Positions 54,531-63,345 of a DNA stretch of 64,000 nucleotides are shown piece by piece (the stretch's first letter is position 1; every line of letters starts with the position of its first letter). The position numbers were made by a program, and so were the translations under genes. The notes under the pieces were generated by a model. The model had not been told where the DNA came from and did not search any database. It saw only the letters and a list, made by a program, of their open reading frames with translations. Origin of the DNA: Gemmatimonadota bacterium. Its GTDB lineage: Bacteria; JAAXHH01. Where the stretch lies: contig VXRC01000048.1 in assembly GCA_009838645.1 (NCBI GenBank), positions 28,865-92,864 on the forward strand. The letters run 5' to 3'.

Positions 54531-55697
54531 TTATCGCCCCACCGCCTGACGCACGGTCTCCATGGTCGGGCGGGCCAGTTCCCGCGCGGTGCAGGCGCCC
54601 GCTTCCAGCAAGCGGTCGATGCGGGACCGGTCGGCCATCAACTCCTCGTAAACCGCCCTGGGGCGTTCCAGTAAACCGTCGATGAGGTCGAACAACTCTT
54701 CCTTGGCCGCTTTCCAGGTGATCCGGCCCTCCACCAGCCGGCTTCGCATCGTCTCGGTCCGGTCCCCGTCCGCGAACTGCCTGTAGATCTGGAATACGAG
54801 CGACGTCCCGGGGTCCTTGGGCGCGCCGGGCGGACTCGAATCCGTCTTGATCCCGAATATGGCCCTGAGCAACTGTTCGCGCGACCCGAAAAGCGGTATG
54901 GTGTTGTTATAGGCCTTGCTCATCTTTCTTCCGTCCGTGCCGGGAATCTCGGCCGTTGAAGGATCGGACAGGTTAAGCGGCAGGGTGAGCACGTCGCCGA
55001 AGGACCGGTTGAAACGCGCGGCAATGTCCCTTGCGATCTCGATGTGCTGTTCCTGGTCCCTCCCCACCGGTACGTACTTCGCCTGGAACAGCAGGATGTC
55101 CGCCGCCATGAGTATGGGATAGGAATACAACCCCATGTTCACCCCGGCGTCGGCGCCCCCTGTGTCCGTGTCCCTGGCGTCCCCGTCCTTGGCGACGGCG
55201 TCCGCGGCCCTGGCGTCCCCGTTTCCTGCGTCGGCGGCCCTGGCGTCGGCGTCACCGGCGTCCGCGTCCCAGACATCCACGGCACCGGCGACTCGCGTGT
55301 GGACTCGCGTGTGACGGTCCACCTGCGCCTTGTACGCGTGGGCGCGGTTCATCAGGCCCTTCGACGTCGAACAGGAAAGGATCCACGACAGTTCGAAGAC
55401 CTCCGGCACATCCGATTGGCGGTAGAAGACCTGGCGTTCGGGATCCAGCCCGCAGGCGATCCAGGTCGCGGCGAGTTCGTGGCACAGGTCCCTGAAGCGC
55501 ACGGGGTCCTTCACGAGCGTCAGGGCGTGATAGTCCGCCAGGAAATACATGGCATGGGCTTCGGGCGACCGCCGCGCGAGTTCCAGTGCGGGCCGGATGG
55601 CGCCGATGTAGTTGCCGAGGTGCGGACTGCCCGTCGGCTTGATGCCCGTCAGGATGACTTCGCGCCGGTTCATGGGCAGGTTGGTAGGCCGGTTCAT
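54531..55697 (-). CDS. trpS: Tryptophanyl-tRNA synthetase with a low-complexity insert
   Basis: A 388-residue class I synthetase. The HIGH-like motif is PHLGN in TGIKPTGSPHLGNYIGAI, and KMSKA replaces KMSKS. GVNMGLYSYPILMAADILLF and VGRDQEQHIEIARDIA form the core. Residues about 135-185 between YKAQVDRH and DAGVNMGL are an Asp/Ala/Gly-rich insert with repeats of DARAADA. Its ATG overlaps the trpEG stop, placing charging of Trp inside the biosynthetic operon. Confidence 0.95.
   Translation of the reverse strand: MNRPTNLPMNRREVILTGIKPTGSPHLGNYIGAIRPALELARRSPEAHAMYFLADYHALTLVKDPVRFRDLCHELAATWIACGLDPERQVFYRQSDVPEVFELSWILSCSTSKGLMNRAHAYKAQVDRHTRVHTRVAGAVDVWDADAGDADARAADAGNGDARAADAVAKDGDARDTDTGGADAGVNMGLYSYPILMAADILLFQAKYVPVGRDQEQHIEIARDIAARFNRSFGDVLTLPLNLSDPSTAEIPGTDGRKMSKAYNNTIPLFGSREQLLRAIFGIKTDSSPPGAPKDPGTSLVFQIYRQFADGDRTETMRSRLVEGRITWKAAKEELFDLIDGLLERPRAVYEELMADRSRIDRLLEAGACTARELARPTMETVRQAVGR
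55142..55290. repeat. Irregular GGCGTC-rich repeats inside trpS
   Basis: Overlapping units such as CGGCGTCCGCGGCCCTGGCGTCCCC recur with variation and encode the Asp/Ala insert in TrpRS. Period is not constant, unlike the 9-bp family. Confidence 0.7.
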
Positions 55698-57946
55698 GAG
55701 CCGTCCTCCCGGCTCGCGTTCACCGCATCGGCCGCTCGGACCAGTTTCCTGAAGACGTTGTCGATGAGCCGCAGGCCGATTTCGTCCTTGAGCGTCATGA
55801 TGGATTCGGGATGGAACTGCACCGCCGCCACGGGCATCGTGCGATGTTCGATGGCCATGACCACGCCGTCTTCCGTCTCCGCCGTGACCGTTAGTTCCGG
55901 CGGCAGCCGATCGCGTTCGGCGTGCAGCGAGTGGTATCGGCCTACCGTGAAGGACCGGGGGAACCCTTCGAACAGGGCCCCGGCCTGCCCGGCCTGCCCG
56001 GCCTGCCCGGCCTGTCCGGTCCGGACGGTCACGCGCGACTCCTTCCCGTGCATGGGATAGGGCAGCACGCCCAGGGTGCCGCCGAAATACTGGACGATAC
56101 CCTGCAGCCCGAGACAGACGCCGAAGATGGGCAGCGACCGTTCCAACGCTGCGTCGATGGCCAGCGCCACGTCGAAATCCGACGGCTGGCCGGGACCTGG
56201 CGACAGAAAGACCAGGTCCGGGTCGTAGGCATCCATGAGTTCCGTCAGCCGGGACCGGGAGATGCCCGTCCTGACCGTCATGACGTCGGCACCGGTCTGG
56301 CGCAGGTAGTTGGCCAGCGTATGCACGAAAGAATCTTCATAATCCACCAGCAGCACGCGCTTCCCCGACCCGGCGTCTTCCGCGAATCCGGAATGGGCGC
56401 TTCCCCTCCGGGATTCACGGGGACGCCCGATCGCATCGATGAACGCCATGGCCTTGAGTTCCGTCTCGCGTTCCTCGTCCTCGGGTATGGAGTCCATCAG
56501 CAGCGTGCTCCCGGCCCTCACCTCGGCGATCCCGTCCTTGATACGTATGGTCCTGAGGGTGAGCCCCGTGTTCATGTTCCCGTCGAATCCGAGGAATCCG
56601 ATCGCGCCTCCGTACCAGGCGCGGCACGACCGTTCGTTGCTTTCGATGAACCGCATCGCCCAGATCTTCGGCGCGCCGGTCACGGTGACCGCCCAGGTGT
56701 GCGCGAGAAAGGCGTCCAGCGCGTCATACTCCGGCCGCAGGATGCCTTCCACGTGGTCGACCGTATGGATCACCTTCGAGTACATCTCGATCTGACGCCG
56801 TCCGATGACCCGGACGCTGCCGGGCACGCATATCCGCGACTTGTCGTTCCGGTCCACGTCCGTACACATGGTCAGCTCGGATTCCTCCTTCTCCGAGCTC
56901 AGCAGCTTGAGGATCTGGTCGGCGTCGCTCAACGCGTCGTTCCCCCGGCTGACCGTGCCCGAAATGGGGCAGGTCTCGATCCGTATCCCCTCGCCCCGGA
57001 CGAACATCTCGGGCGACGCGCCCACCAGGTATTCGCGCTGTCCCAGGTTGATGAGCGTGGCGTACGGCGCGGGATTCCGCTCCCTCAGGCGGCGGAAGAT
57101 CTCGGAAGGCGGGTCCGGGCATGACTCGTAGAAGGTCTGGCTGGGCACGACTTCGAACAGGTCGCCACGCTTGAAGTACTCCTGCGCCTTGCGGACAACG
57201 TCGGCATAGGCGCCTTTATCGAATTCCCTGGCGGCCGTTGCCTGTCCCGCGTGGTAGGGCTGGACGGCACCCTCCCTGTGCAGGCCCTGGGTTGACCCGC
57301 CGCCCGTATCGAATTCGTAATCGTACCGGACGGCCACCTCGCGGTTGTGATCGACCGTCACCAGCCGGTCGGGCAGGTAGAGCACCAGGTCGCGCTGGTC
57401 CGACGGACGGCTCAGCCGGTAGTCCATGGGTTCGAACTGGAAGGCGAGGTCGTAGCCGAAGGCGCCGTAGAGGCCTAGATGATGCTCGTCCGGGCAGGAG
57501 AAGAGGTCGATGATCCCCCGCAGGATCGAGAAAACGGAGGGTTGCCGGCTGCGCTGCTCTTCCGGGAAATGTTCGCCGGGCGGATGCACCTCCCCGGAGA
57601 TGCGGTCCTCGTGACGGGCAACGTCACGCGTGGCCCGCAGACCTTCGACCTGCGCGAGGATCGCGGGCAACAACACCCCGCCCCGGGCGTTCAGGGCCTC
57701 GATACGAAATGCGTTCTCCCGGGTTTCGATCCGGATCGGCGGATCGACGAACCCCATGTCCCACCGGGTATATCTTCCGGGATACTCGTAACCGGACGCG
57801 AACAGGGCGCCCAGGCGGGCATCGAGCGCGTCGATTACGGGTTCAATGGCTTCGTCCGGAGGTAGATGCTCGGCGTACCGCTTGACGGCCAGGCCGCCCC
57901 CGGTCTGGTATTCGATGGCTTCCAGGTGTATGTGGGTAACTCGCAT
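55694..57946 (-). CDS. trpEG: Anthranilate synthase, fused TrpE-TrpG
   Basis: A 750-residue fusion of the chorismate-using component I (about 1-540) and the glutamine amidotransferase (about 555-750). TrpE: VPSQTFYESC, ISGTVSRGNDA, DVDRNDKSRICVPGSV, HTVDHVEG, VTVTGAPKIWAM. TrpG: SPGPGQPSDF, the nucleophile in GVCLGLQGIVQYFGG, and AVQFHPES. Residues about 643-655 (GQAG repeats) are an insert in a TrpG loop before FEGFPRSF. This fused form resembles that of rhizobia and Azospirillum. It is the first structural gene after the attenuator. Confidence 0.97.
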   Translation of the reverse strand: MRVTHIHLEAIEYQTGGGLAVKRYAEHLPPDEAIEPVIDALDARLGALFASGYEYPGRYTRWDMGFVDPPIRIETRENAFRIEALNARGGVLLPAILAQVEGLRATRDVARHEDRISGEVHPPGEHFPEEQRSRQPSVFSILRGIIDLFSCPDEHHLGLYGAFGYDLAFQFEPMDYRLSRPSDQRDLVLYLPDRLVTVDHNREVAVRYDYEFDTGGGSTQGLHREGAVQPYHAGQATAAREFDKGAYADVVRKAQEYFKRGDLFEVVPSQTFYESCPDPPSEIFRRLRERNPAPYATLINLGQREYLVGASPEMFVRGEGIRIETCPISGTVSRGNDALSDADQILKLLSSEKEESELTMCTDVDRNDKSRICVPGSVRVIGRRQIEMYSKVIHTVDHVEGILRPEYDALDAFLAHTWAVTVTGAPKIWAMRFIESNERSCRAWYGGAIGFLGFDGNMNTGLTLRTIRIKDGIAEVRAGSTLLMDSIPEDEERETELKAMAFIDAIGRPRESRRGSAHSGFAEDAGSGKRVLLVDYEDSFVHTLANYLRQTGADVMTVRTGISRSRLTELMDAYDPDLVFLSPGPGQPSDFDVALAIDAALERSLPIFGVCLGLQGIVQYFGGTLGVLPYPMHGKESRVTVRTGQAGQAGQAGQAGALFEGFPRSFTVGRYHSLHAERDRLPPELTVTAETEDGVVMAIEHRTMPVAAVQFHPESIMTLKDEIGLRLIDNVFRKLVRAADAVNASREDGS
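55984..56028. repeat. 9-bp units, CCTGCCCGG type, inside trpEG
   Basis: CCTGCCCGG three times, CCTGTCCGG, then TCCGGACGG. The gene reads the other strand, giving GQAGQAGQAGQAG. Confidence 0.95.
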
Positions 57947-58023
57947 CGTTCTGTCCCGCTCCCGGTGAACCGATCCTTAAAGTATCCCCAACCCTTTAGC
58001 GGCCCGTCTTCGATTCACCCCAT

Positions 58024-58057
58024 AAAAAAAGGCCGCTACCTTGTGAGGGTAGAGGCC
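58024..58057 (-). terminator. Rho-independent terminator of the trpEG leader (attenuator)
   Basis: On the minus strand GGCCTCTACC and GGTAGCGGCC form a stem of nine pairs with one mismatch, loop CTCACAA, followed by a run of T residues. It lies 32 bases after the leader-peptide stop and 77 bases before trpEG. A segment GAGGCGG (58120-58114), just after the Trp-Trp codons, can pair with the left arm CCGGCCTC with one bulged base and so could act as antiterminator. Confidence 0.85.
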
Positions 58058-58089
58058 GGTCAAATCAACGAAGGATGAATCTACTTCAA

Positions 58090-58209
58090 TCAGGCGCCGC
58101 TTCGCATGACATGCCGCCTCGTCCCGTAAAAAGGCCACCAGGTAAACAGATCGCTCAGCTTCCGCCAAGCGTAGAATCGGGATGACCGGGACGAACTTGC
58201 GGCTGTCAT
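58090..58209 (-). CDS. trpL: Aromatic-rich leader peptide of the trp/aro supraoperon
   Basis: A 39-residue frame directly downstream of a consensus promoter. Eight residues are aromatic: Phe12, Tyr13, Trp15, Phe22, Trp24, Trp25, Phe27 and Tyr28, clustered as RFYAW and LFTWWPFYG. It is preceded by a weak GGA site and followed by the terminator at 58024-58057. This is the arrangement of a ribosome-mediated attenuator. Translation would stall when charged Trp, Phe or Tyr tRNAs are short. The ATG at 58209 is chosen because it follows the expected transcription start near 58257. No homologue recognised; call rests on position and codons. Confidence 0.75.
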   Translation of the reverse strand: MTAASSSRSSRFYAWRKLSDLFTWWPFYGTRRHVMRSGA

Positions 58210-58263
58210 TTCAGTCCATTGCTCAATGTGAAAACCGTTCGGCTGCCGTTTGTCGAATGCGCC

Positions 58264-58292
58264 ATTATAGCGCGGTACGGCGGTAAAGTCAA
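58264..58292 (-). promoter_or_regulatory. Strong sigma-70 promoter of the aromatic supraoperon
   Basis: On the minus strand TTGACT (58292-58287) and a perfect TATAAT (58269-58264) are 17 bases apart. Start is expected near 58257, giving a leader of about 310 bases before trpEG. Confidence 0.85.
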
Positions 58293-58397
58293 GGTTTTTT
58301 CTCACCAAGAAAACAGTTGCGAATTCGGGGGGCAGCCTGTACCATGCTGGCGTTGTATAGCGTCCGAATCGGCCGTTGGAATCGGGGTGCGCCGAAT

Positions 58398-59078
58398 ATG
58401 CAGTACAGGGAACCCGGTCTGTTCAGGAAGTGGTTCTGGAATACCTATGATTACCTGGGAACGCTGATCGTGATCAACATCCTATGGCTGCTGCTCGCCC
58501 TGCCGCTGGTAACCCTTCCCCTCGCCTTCGCCGGACTGTTCCGGGTCACCGGACGCATCGCTGCCTACGAAGAAACGGGCATCAGAGACTTCTTCGACCA
58601 CACCCGCGGGGACCTGCGCCGGAGCTTTCTGCTCTGCGGCCTGTACGCGGGCGTCCTGATCCTCCTCGCGGCCAACGTGCTCTTCTACGTGCGGCTCATG
58701 GAAGCCTGGCCGTGGACGGGGGCGATACTGAGCGGCGTGATGATGTGGCTGATCGTCTTCGTCTGCATGACGGCCGTATACGCGTTGCCCCTCATGCTGC
58801 GCGAGCAGGTACCGGTCCGACAGATCGTACGGACGGGCGTATACCTGGTCGTGGACAACCCGCGCCATTCCTTCGCGCTGCTGGCTGCCGGTTCCCTCGT
58901 CATGGCCTTCAGCCTGGCCAGCGGCGTCGGGCTGCTCTTTCTGGGTCTCGGCGCCATCGGCGTCCTGTTCAGCACCGGACTGAGGGAAATCCTGAAACGA
59001 TATGAACAGAGGGAAACCGGCGTCCTGGAGGAAGCGCGTGGATGGCGGGACCTGCTCCGCCCATGGGGGTATTCATGA
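58398..59078 (+). CDS. YesL-like membrane protein (DUF624)
   Basis: A 226-residue integral membrane protein with about five hydrophobic segments (LIVINILWLLLALPLVTLPLAF; LCGLYAGVLILLAANVLF; ILSGVMMWLIVFVCMTAVYALPL; two near the end). The N-terminal FWNTYDYLGTLIVINILW matches the DUF624/YesL family, often near carbohydrate uptake genes. Its stop overlaps the tmk start. Function unknown. Confidence 0.78.
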   Translation: MQYREPGLFRKWFWNTYDYLGTLIVINILWLLLALPLVTLPLAFAGLFRVTGRIAAYEETGIRDFFDHTRGDLRRSFLLCGLYAGVLILLAANVLFYVRLMEAWPWTGAILSGVMMWLIVFVCMTAVYALPLMLREQVPVRQIVRTGVYLVVDNPRHSFALLAAGSLVMAFSLASGVGLLFLGLGAIGVLFSTGLREILKRYEQRETGVLEEARGWRDLLRPWGYS

Positions 59079-59737
59079 TGGGGAAGGAGGCCCGCGGCGA
59101 CGCCGGGGAGGCCACCGCGCCGTTCATCGTAATCGAAGGGATCGACGGGGCGGGCAAGACGACCCAGTTGAAACGGCTCAGGCGGTGGATGGAAACCCGT
59201 TACGGCGGTCCGGTCCATACCACCGGGGAACCCACGAACCGCCCCATCGGAAGACTGTTGAAGGACGCCCTTCAGCGCCGGGTGGAGCTCGACGGCATTT
59301 GTCACGCGCTGCTGTTCGCGGCCGATCGGATCGACCACGTCAAAACGGAAATCGAATCCCACATACACCGCGGAATCCCCGTGCTGTGCGACCGGTATTT
59401 CCTCTCGTCCTTCGCCTACCAGTGGCGGGAGATGCCCGGCGAGCTGGACTGGATCGAGTCGATCAACGCCCGGGCGATCCACCCCCACCTGACCCTGTTG
59501 ATCGACGCGCCCGCCGAAGTCTGCATGGACCGCATACGCCGGGCGCGGCCGGATACCGAACTGTTCGAAGAACTCGAAACGCTACGCGCCATCCGCGAGA
59601 ACTACCTGGAACTGGCGCGGCGGAGAAGCGTCCTGGACCACATCCGGATCATCGACGGCGCGCGCACGCCCGACGAAGTGCAGGAGGAAGCGCGCGCGCG
59701 GGTGGAAGAAGTGATGCAACCCTCCTGCAGCGGATAA
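59075..59737 (+). CDS. tmk: Thymidylate kinase
   Basis: A 220-residue kinase making dTDP. P-loop FIVIEGIDGAGKTTQ, TGEPTNRPIGRLLKD, CDRYFLSSFAYQ with the DRY-like motif, and a LID-like RRARPDTELFE are present. The ATG at 59075 overlaps the preceding stop (ATGA). Residues before FIVIEG are unconserved. Confidence 0.93.
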   Translation: MMGKEARGDAGEATAPFIVIEGIDGAGKTTQLKRLRRWMETRYGGPVHTTGEPTNRPIGRLLKDALQRRVELDGICHALLFAADRIDHVKTEIESHIHRGIPVLCDRYFLSSFAYQWREMPGELDWIESINARAIHPHLTLLIDAPAEVCMDRIRRARPDTELFEELETLRAIRENYLELARRRSVLDHIRIIDGARTPDEVQEEARARVEEVMQPSCSG

Positions 59738-59741
59738 CGCC

Positions 59742-59954
59742 ATGCTGACCTACATCCTCCGGTTCGTAATGAGATTCCTGGCGGGGATCCTGATCCAGCA
59801 GGTCCTTCGTTTCCTGGCCGCCATGGTCATGCGTCCCCCCCGGCCGGTCCGTCCGGAGCCCGAACCCCGGGCCCGGGCGCCACAGAAGCCGAAGACGACC
59901 ATCGATCCGAGGAACATCGAGGAAGGCAAGTTCGAGGACATCCCCGGAGAGTGA
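59742..59954 (+). CDS. Small membrane-anchored hypothetical protein
   Basis: A 70-residue protein with one hydrophobic helix (LTYILRFVMRFLAGILIQQVLRFLAAMV) and a Pro/Arg-rich tail ending TTIDPRNIEEGKFEDIPGE. The tail resembles short FCB-group proteins with an acidic terminal motif. It starts four bases after tmk. Function unknown. Confidence 0.6.
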   Translation: MLTYILRFVMRFLAGILIQQVLRFLAAMVMRPPRPVRPEPEPRARAPQKPKTTIDPRNIEEGKFEDIPGE

Positions 59955-59969
59955 CACCGTGAGCAAAGG

Positions 59970-60488
59970 ATGCTGAGAAACTTCACCTGGATCATACCCC
60001 GTCGGCTGGCCGGCATGGCCCTGCCGACGAGCGCCCTTCGAGGTCGCGGGGGCGCCGCGGCGGACCCCGCGCTGGCGCAGGAGGCGGACCCCGCACTGGT
60101 GCAGGACCTGATGCGCCTGAAGGAACAGGGCGTGCGCACCGTGGTGTCCCTGACGCGCGAACCGCTCCACGAAGGGACACTGGACCACTGCGGGATCCAC
60201 AGCCTGCACATTCCCGTGGAGGACATGACGGCGCCTTCTCCGGAACAGATCCGCCGGGCTGTTGAGTTTATCGATGAGCATGTGGAACAGGGCGGCGTGG
60301 TCGTGCACTGCATGGCGGGCATAGGCCGCACCGGAACCGTGCTGGCCGGGTATCTCGTCTGGCGGGGTTCCACGCCCGAAGCCGCCATAGCGGAAATCAG
60401 AAACAGCCGGCCCGGGTCGGTGGAGACCTTCGACCAGGAATCGTCGATCTTCCGGTTCGCCGAATCCATGGCCGGGCATAAAGCGTAA
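59970..60488 (+). CDS. Dual-specificity / cyclin-like protein phosphatase
   Basis: A 172-residue phosphatase of the CX5R class. The active loop is VVHCMAGIGRTGT, with the general-acid Asp probably in VEDMTAPSPEQ. PRRLAGMALP at the N-terminus is typical of the family. A 24-bp duplication (60060-60107) doubles ADPALxQE near residue 35. Substrate could be a phosphoprotein or phosphoinositide-like molecule; unknown. Confidence 0.85.
   Translation: MLRNFTWIIPRRLAGMALPTSALRGRGGAAADPALAQEADPALVQDLMRLKEQGVRTVVSLTREPLHEGTLDHCGIHSLHIPVEDMTAPSPEQIRRAVEFIDEHVEQGGVVVHCMAGIGRTGTVLAGYLVWRGSTPEAAIAEIRNSRPGSVETFDQESSIFRFAESMAGHKA
60060..60107 (+). repeat. Two 24-bp direct repeats in the phosphatase gene
   Basis: GCGGACCCCGCGCTGGCGCA plus four bases, then a near copy, adding eight residues to the N-terminal region. 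Confidence 0.9.
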
Positions 60489-60534
60489 GAAAAACGTGCG
60501 TAGGAAAAGACGCGCCAGGGAGGCAACCAGCCCC

Positions 60535-61416
60535 ATGTTCACGATCGCGGTAATCACCGACGAAGTATCCCAGGACCTGGACAGGGTCATCGCATTCGCC
60601 CGTGATTTCAACCTGGACGGGATCGAGATCCGATCGATCTGGGACAAGCCGCCCCAGGATCTCGACGACGACGAGATCGCCCGGATCAGGGACCGGACCG
60701 GTGAAGCCGGACTGGCGGTCGTCGGCGTGGCGCCACCCTTCTACAAGTGCGACATAGACGACGACGCCTCCTGCAGCGAACATCTCGATATCCTACGCAG
60801 GAGCATACGGGTCGCCCGGCGATTGGACACGCCGCTGGTCCGCGTCTTCGCCTTCTGGAAACAGGATCCCCTCGATCATTTCTGGGACCGGATTGTCGAC
60901 CGGTTCCTTGAACCTGTCCGTATCGCCGACGGCGAGGGCGTCGTGCTGGGACTGGAAAACGAAATGTCCACCATGATCGGCACCGGCGCGGAAACCCGGC
61001 GTTTGATCGACGTCCTGGATACACCAGTCGTCAAACCCCTCTGGGATCCCTGCAACGAACTGTTCGACGACGAAGGTCACGCGCCTTATCCCGACGGCTA
61101 CGATCACATCCGGTCGGACATGTATCACATGCACATCAAGGATGGGGCACGGGGCACGGACGGGGGGTATGTCAATGTTCCCATGTGCGAAGGCGAAATA
61201 GACTACCGCGGCCAGTTCGCCGACCTGGCCGAGCAGGACTACGAGGGTTGCGTGTCACTCGAGACCCACTGGCGCATCGGACCGGAGCAGATCGAACAGA
61301 CCCTGCTTGAACTGCCTGGTGGAAAACAGTTTTCGGAGGCCGGTGAAGCGGCCTCCAGGATCTGCATGCGGAACACGCTGGACCTCCTGGCCGACCTGGG
61401 CGTAACCCGGGCGTGA
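60535..61416 (+). CDS. Sugar phosphate isomerase/epimerase (TIM barrel)
   Basis: A 293-residue protein of the xylose-isomerase-like TIM-barrel family. Probable metal ligands are in LGLENEM, WDPCNELFDDEG, YHMHIKDGA and VSLETHW. AGGGAGG lies upstream of the ATG at 60535. The stop codon lies within a 28-bp repeat. Distinct from the isomerase at 17441-18442. Substrate unknown. Confidence 0.85.
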   Translation: MFTIAVITDEVSQDLDRVIAFARDFNLDGIEIRSIWDKPPQDLDDDEIARIRDRTGEAGLAVVGVAPPFYKCDIDDDASCSEHLDILRRSIRVARRLDTPLVRVFAFWKQDPLDHFWDRIVDRFLEPVRIADGEGVVLGLENEMSTMIGTGAETRRLIDVLDTPVVKPLWDPCNELFDDEGHAPYPDGYDHIRSDMYHMHIKDGARGTDGGYVNVPMCEGEIDYRGQFADLAEQDYEGCVSLETHWRIGPEQIEQTLLELPGGKQFSEAGEAASRICMRNTLDLLADLGVTRA

Positions 61417-61446
61417 GGCCGGCCTGGGCGTAACCCGGGCGTGAGG
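61395..61446. repeat. 28-bp direct duplication spanning an isomerase stop codon
   Basis: A unit starting CCTGGGCGTAACCCGGGCGT at 61395 is repeated from 61423. The first copy contains the TGA of the isomerase; the second lies in the gap before aspS. Confidence 0.93.
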
Positions 61447-61537
61447 TCCACGCGAGATCAGGCAAGCGCGGCCGGCCGGACCGGTCAGGTCGTCACCGGA
61501 CATGAGGACAGACAGGAATGGGAAGAAAGGGAATAAG

Positions 61538-63310
61538 ATGAAAGACCACCCGTACAGGACGCACACCTGCGGTGAATTGCGGCAGACCGACGACGGAACG
61601 CGGGTGCGGATCGCCGGCTGGGTGCACCGCAAGCGGGACCACGGCGGCCTGCTCTTCATCGACCTGAGAGACCACTACGGGGTCACGCAGGTCGTCATCA
61701 CGCCGGAAAGCGGATTCCACGAGGAAGCGGGAGACCTGCGTTCGGAGAGCGTCGCCACCTTTACCGGCGAGGTGATCCCGCGGGCGGAGGATGCGATCAA
61801 CCCCAACCTGCCCACCGGGCGCATCGAGGTGAAAGCCGATTCCATGACGGTGCTCAGTGCCGCGGATCCCCTGCCCCTGTCGGTCGCGGACGAGCGGGAA
61901 TACCCGGAGGCCACTCGGCTGACCTACCGCATGCTGGACCTGCGCAGGCAGCGGCTGCACCACAACATCGTCATGCGGTCGCGCATCATCGCGAGCGTAC
62001 GGCGCCGCATGACGGAAATGGGTTTCAACGAGTTCAACACGCCCATCCTCACCAGCAGTTCGCCCGAGGGCGCCCGGGACTACCTGGTCCCGAGCCGTGT
62101 GCATCCCGGAAAGTTCTACGCCCTGCCCCAGGCGCCGCAACAGTTCAAGCAGCTCCTGATGATCTCGGGGTTCGACCGGTACTTCCAGATCGCCCCGTGC
62201 TTCCGGGATGAAGACGCCCGGGCCGACCGGTCGCCTGGCGAGTTCTACCAGCTGGACGTGGAGATGTCCTTCGTCGAGCAGGACGACGTCTTCGAAGCGC
62301 TGGAGACCCTGTTTTACGGCCTGTTCACGGAGTTCAGCGACTGGGACGTCACCGCCCCGCCCTTCCCGCGCATCCCCTATCGCGACGCGATGCTCCGTTA
62401 CGGGACCGACAAGCCCGACCTCCGGTTCGGCCTGGAGATCGAGGACGTCACCGAGGCCTTCCGGGCGTCGGAGTTCAACGCCTTCCGCCAGATCGTCGAG
62501 AAGGGCGGCATCGTCCGGGTCCTGGCCGTCCCGGGCGTGGCCGCGCGGCCCCGCAGTTTCTTCGACAACCTGGACCGGACCGTGAAAGAGGATTTCGGGG
62601 GACGGGGCGCGGCGTACATCTCCTTTGCCGAGGACGGGGTCAAGGGTTCCATCGCCCGCGTGCTGGACGGGCCGACCCTTGAACGGCTGAAATCAGTCAT
62701 CGAACCCGAAACGGGTGCCTCGTGGTTCTTCGTGGCCGACACGGAGGAACGGGCCGTCGACGTGGCGGGCCGGCTCCGGCTGCATTTCGCCGACCTGCTC
62801 GACCTGCGGGAACCGGGCGCATACCGCTTCTGCTGGATCGTCGATTTCCCCATGTACGAGCACGACGCCGAATCGGGCAAGGTGATCTTCTCCCATAATC
62901 CATTCTCCATGCCCCAGGGCGGCCTCGAAGCCCTGGAGACCACGCCGCCTCTCGAGGTCCTGGCCTACCAGTACGACATCGTCTGCAACGGAACGGAGCT
63001 GTCCAGCGGCGCCATCCGGAACCACCGGCCCGACATCATGTACCGGGCCTTCGAAATCGCCGGTTACTCCGCCGCCGAGGTCGACGCGGAGTTCGGCGGC
63101 ATGATCAGCGCGTTGAAGTACGGCGCGCCGCCCCACGGCGGCATCGCCCCGGGCATCGACCGTATCGTCATGCTCCTCACCGACGAGACCAATCTCCGGG
63201 AGGTCATCGCCTTCCCCCTGAACCAGAACGCCCAGGACTTGCTCATGGGCGCGCCGGGGGAGGTCAGCGAAAAACAGCTTCGGGAACTCCACATCCGCCT
63301 TCGGCGGTAG
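61538..63310 (+). CDS. aspS: Aspartyl-tRNA synthetase (bacterial type)
   Basis: A 590-residue class IIb synthetase. It has the N-terminal OB anticodon-binding domain ([25 protein letters not shown]), the catalytic core with [39 protein letters not shown] and [13 protein letters not shown], and the bacterial GAD insertion (about 290-420). AAAGGGA precedes the ATG at 61538. No adjacent gatCAB, so discriminating status is open. Confidence 0.97.
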   Translation: MKDHPYRTHTCGELRQTDDGTRVRIAGWVHRKRDHGGLLFIDLRDHYGVTQVVITPESGFHEEAGDLRSESVATFTGEVIPRAEDAINPNLPTGRIEVKADSMTVLSAADPLPLSVADEREYPEATRLTYRMLDLRRQRLHHNIVMRSRIIASVRRRMTEMGFNEFNTPILTSSSPEGARDYLVPSRVHPGKFYALPQAPQQFKQLLMISGFDRYFQIAPCFRDEDARADRSPGEFYQLDVEMSFVEQDDVFEALETLFYGLFTEFSDWDVTAPPFPRIPYRDAMLRYGTDKPDLRFGLEIEDVTEAFRASEFNAFRQIVEKGGIVRVLAVPGVAARPRSFFDNLDRTVKEDFGGRGAAYISFAEDGVKGSIARVLDGPTLERLKSVIEPETGASWFFVADTEERAVDVAGRLRLHFADLLDLREPGAYRFCWIVDFPMYEHDAESGKVIFSHNPFSMPQGGLEALETTPPLEVLAYQYDIVCNGTELSSGAIRNHRPDIMYRAFEIAGYSAAEVDAEFGGMISALKYGAPPHGGIAPGIDRIVMLLTDETNLREVIAFPLNQNAQDLLMGAPGEVSEKQLRELHIRLRR

Positions 63311-63334
63311 CCCGGCCCCGCCTTCGTTTTATTT
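63303..63334 (+). terminator. Possible terminator at the end of aspS
   Basis: GGCGG and CCGCC can pair across the aspS stop, with a 10-base loop, followed by the T-rich TTCGTTTTATTTT. The stem is short, so this is tentative. Confidence 0.4.
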
Positions 63335-63345
63335 TACTTACACCC

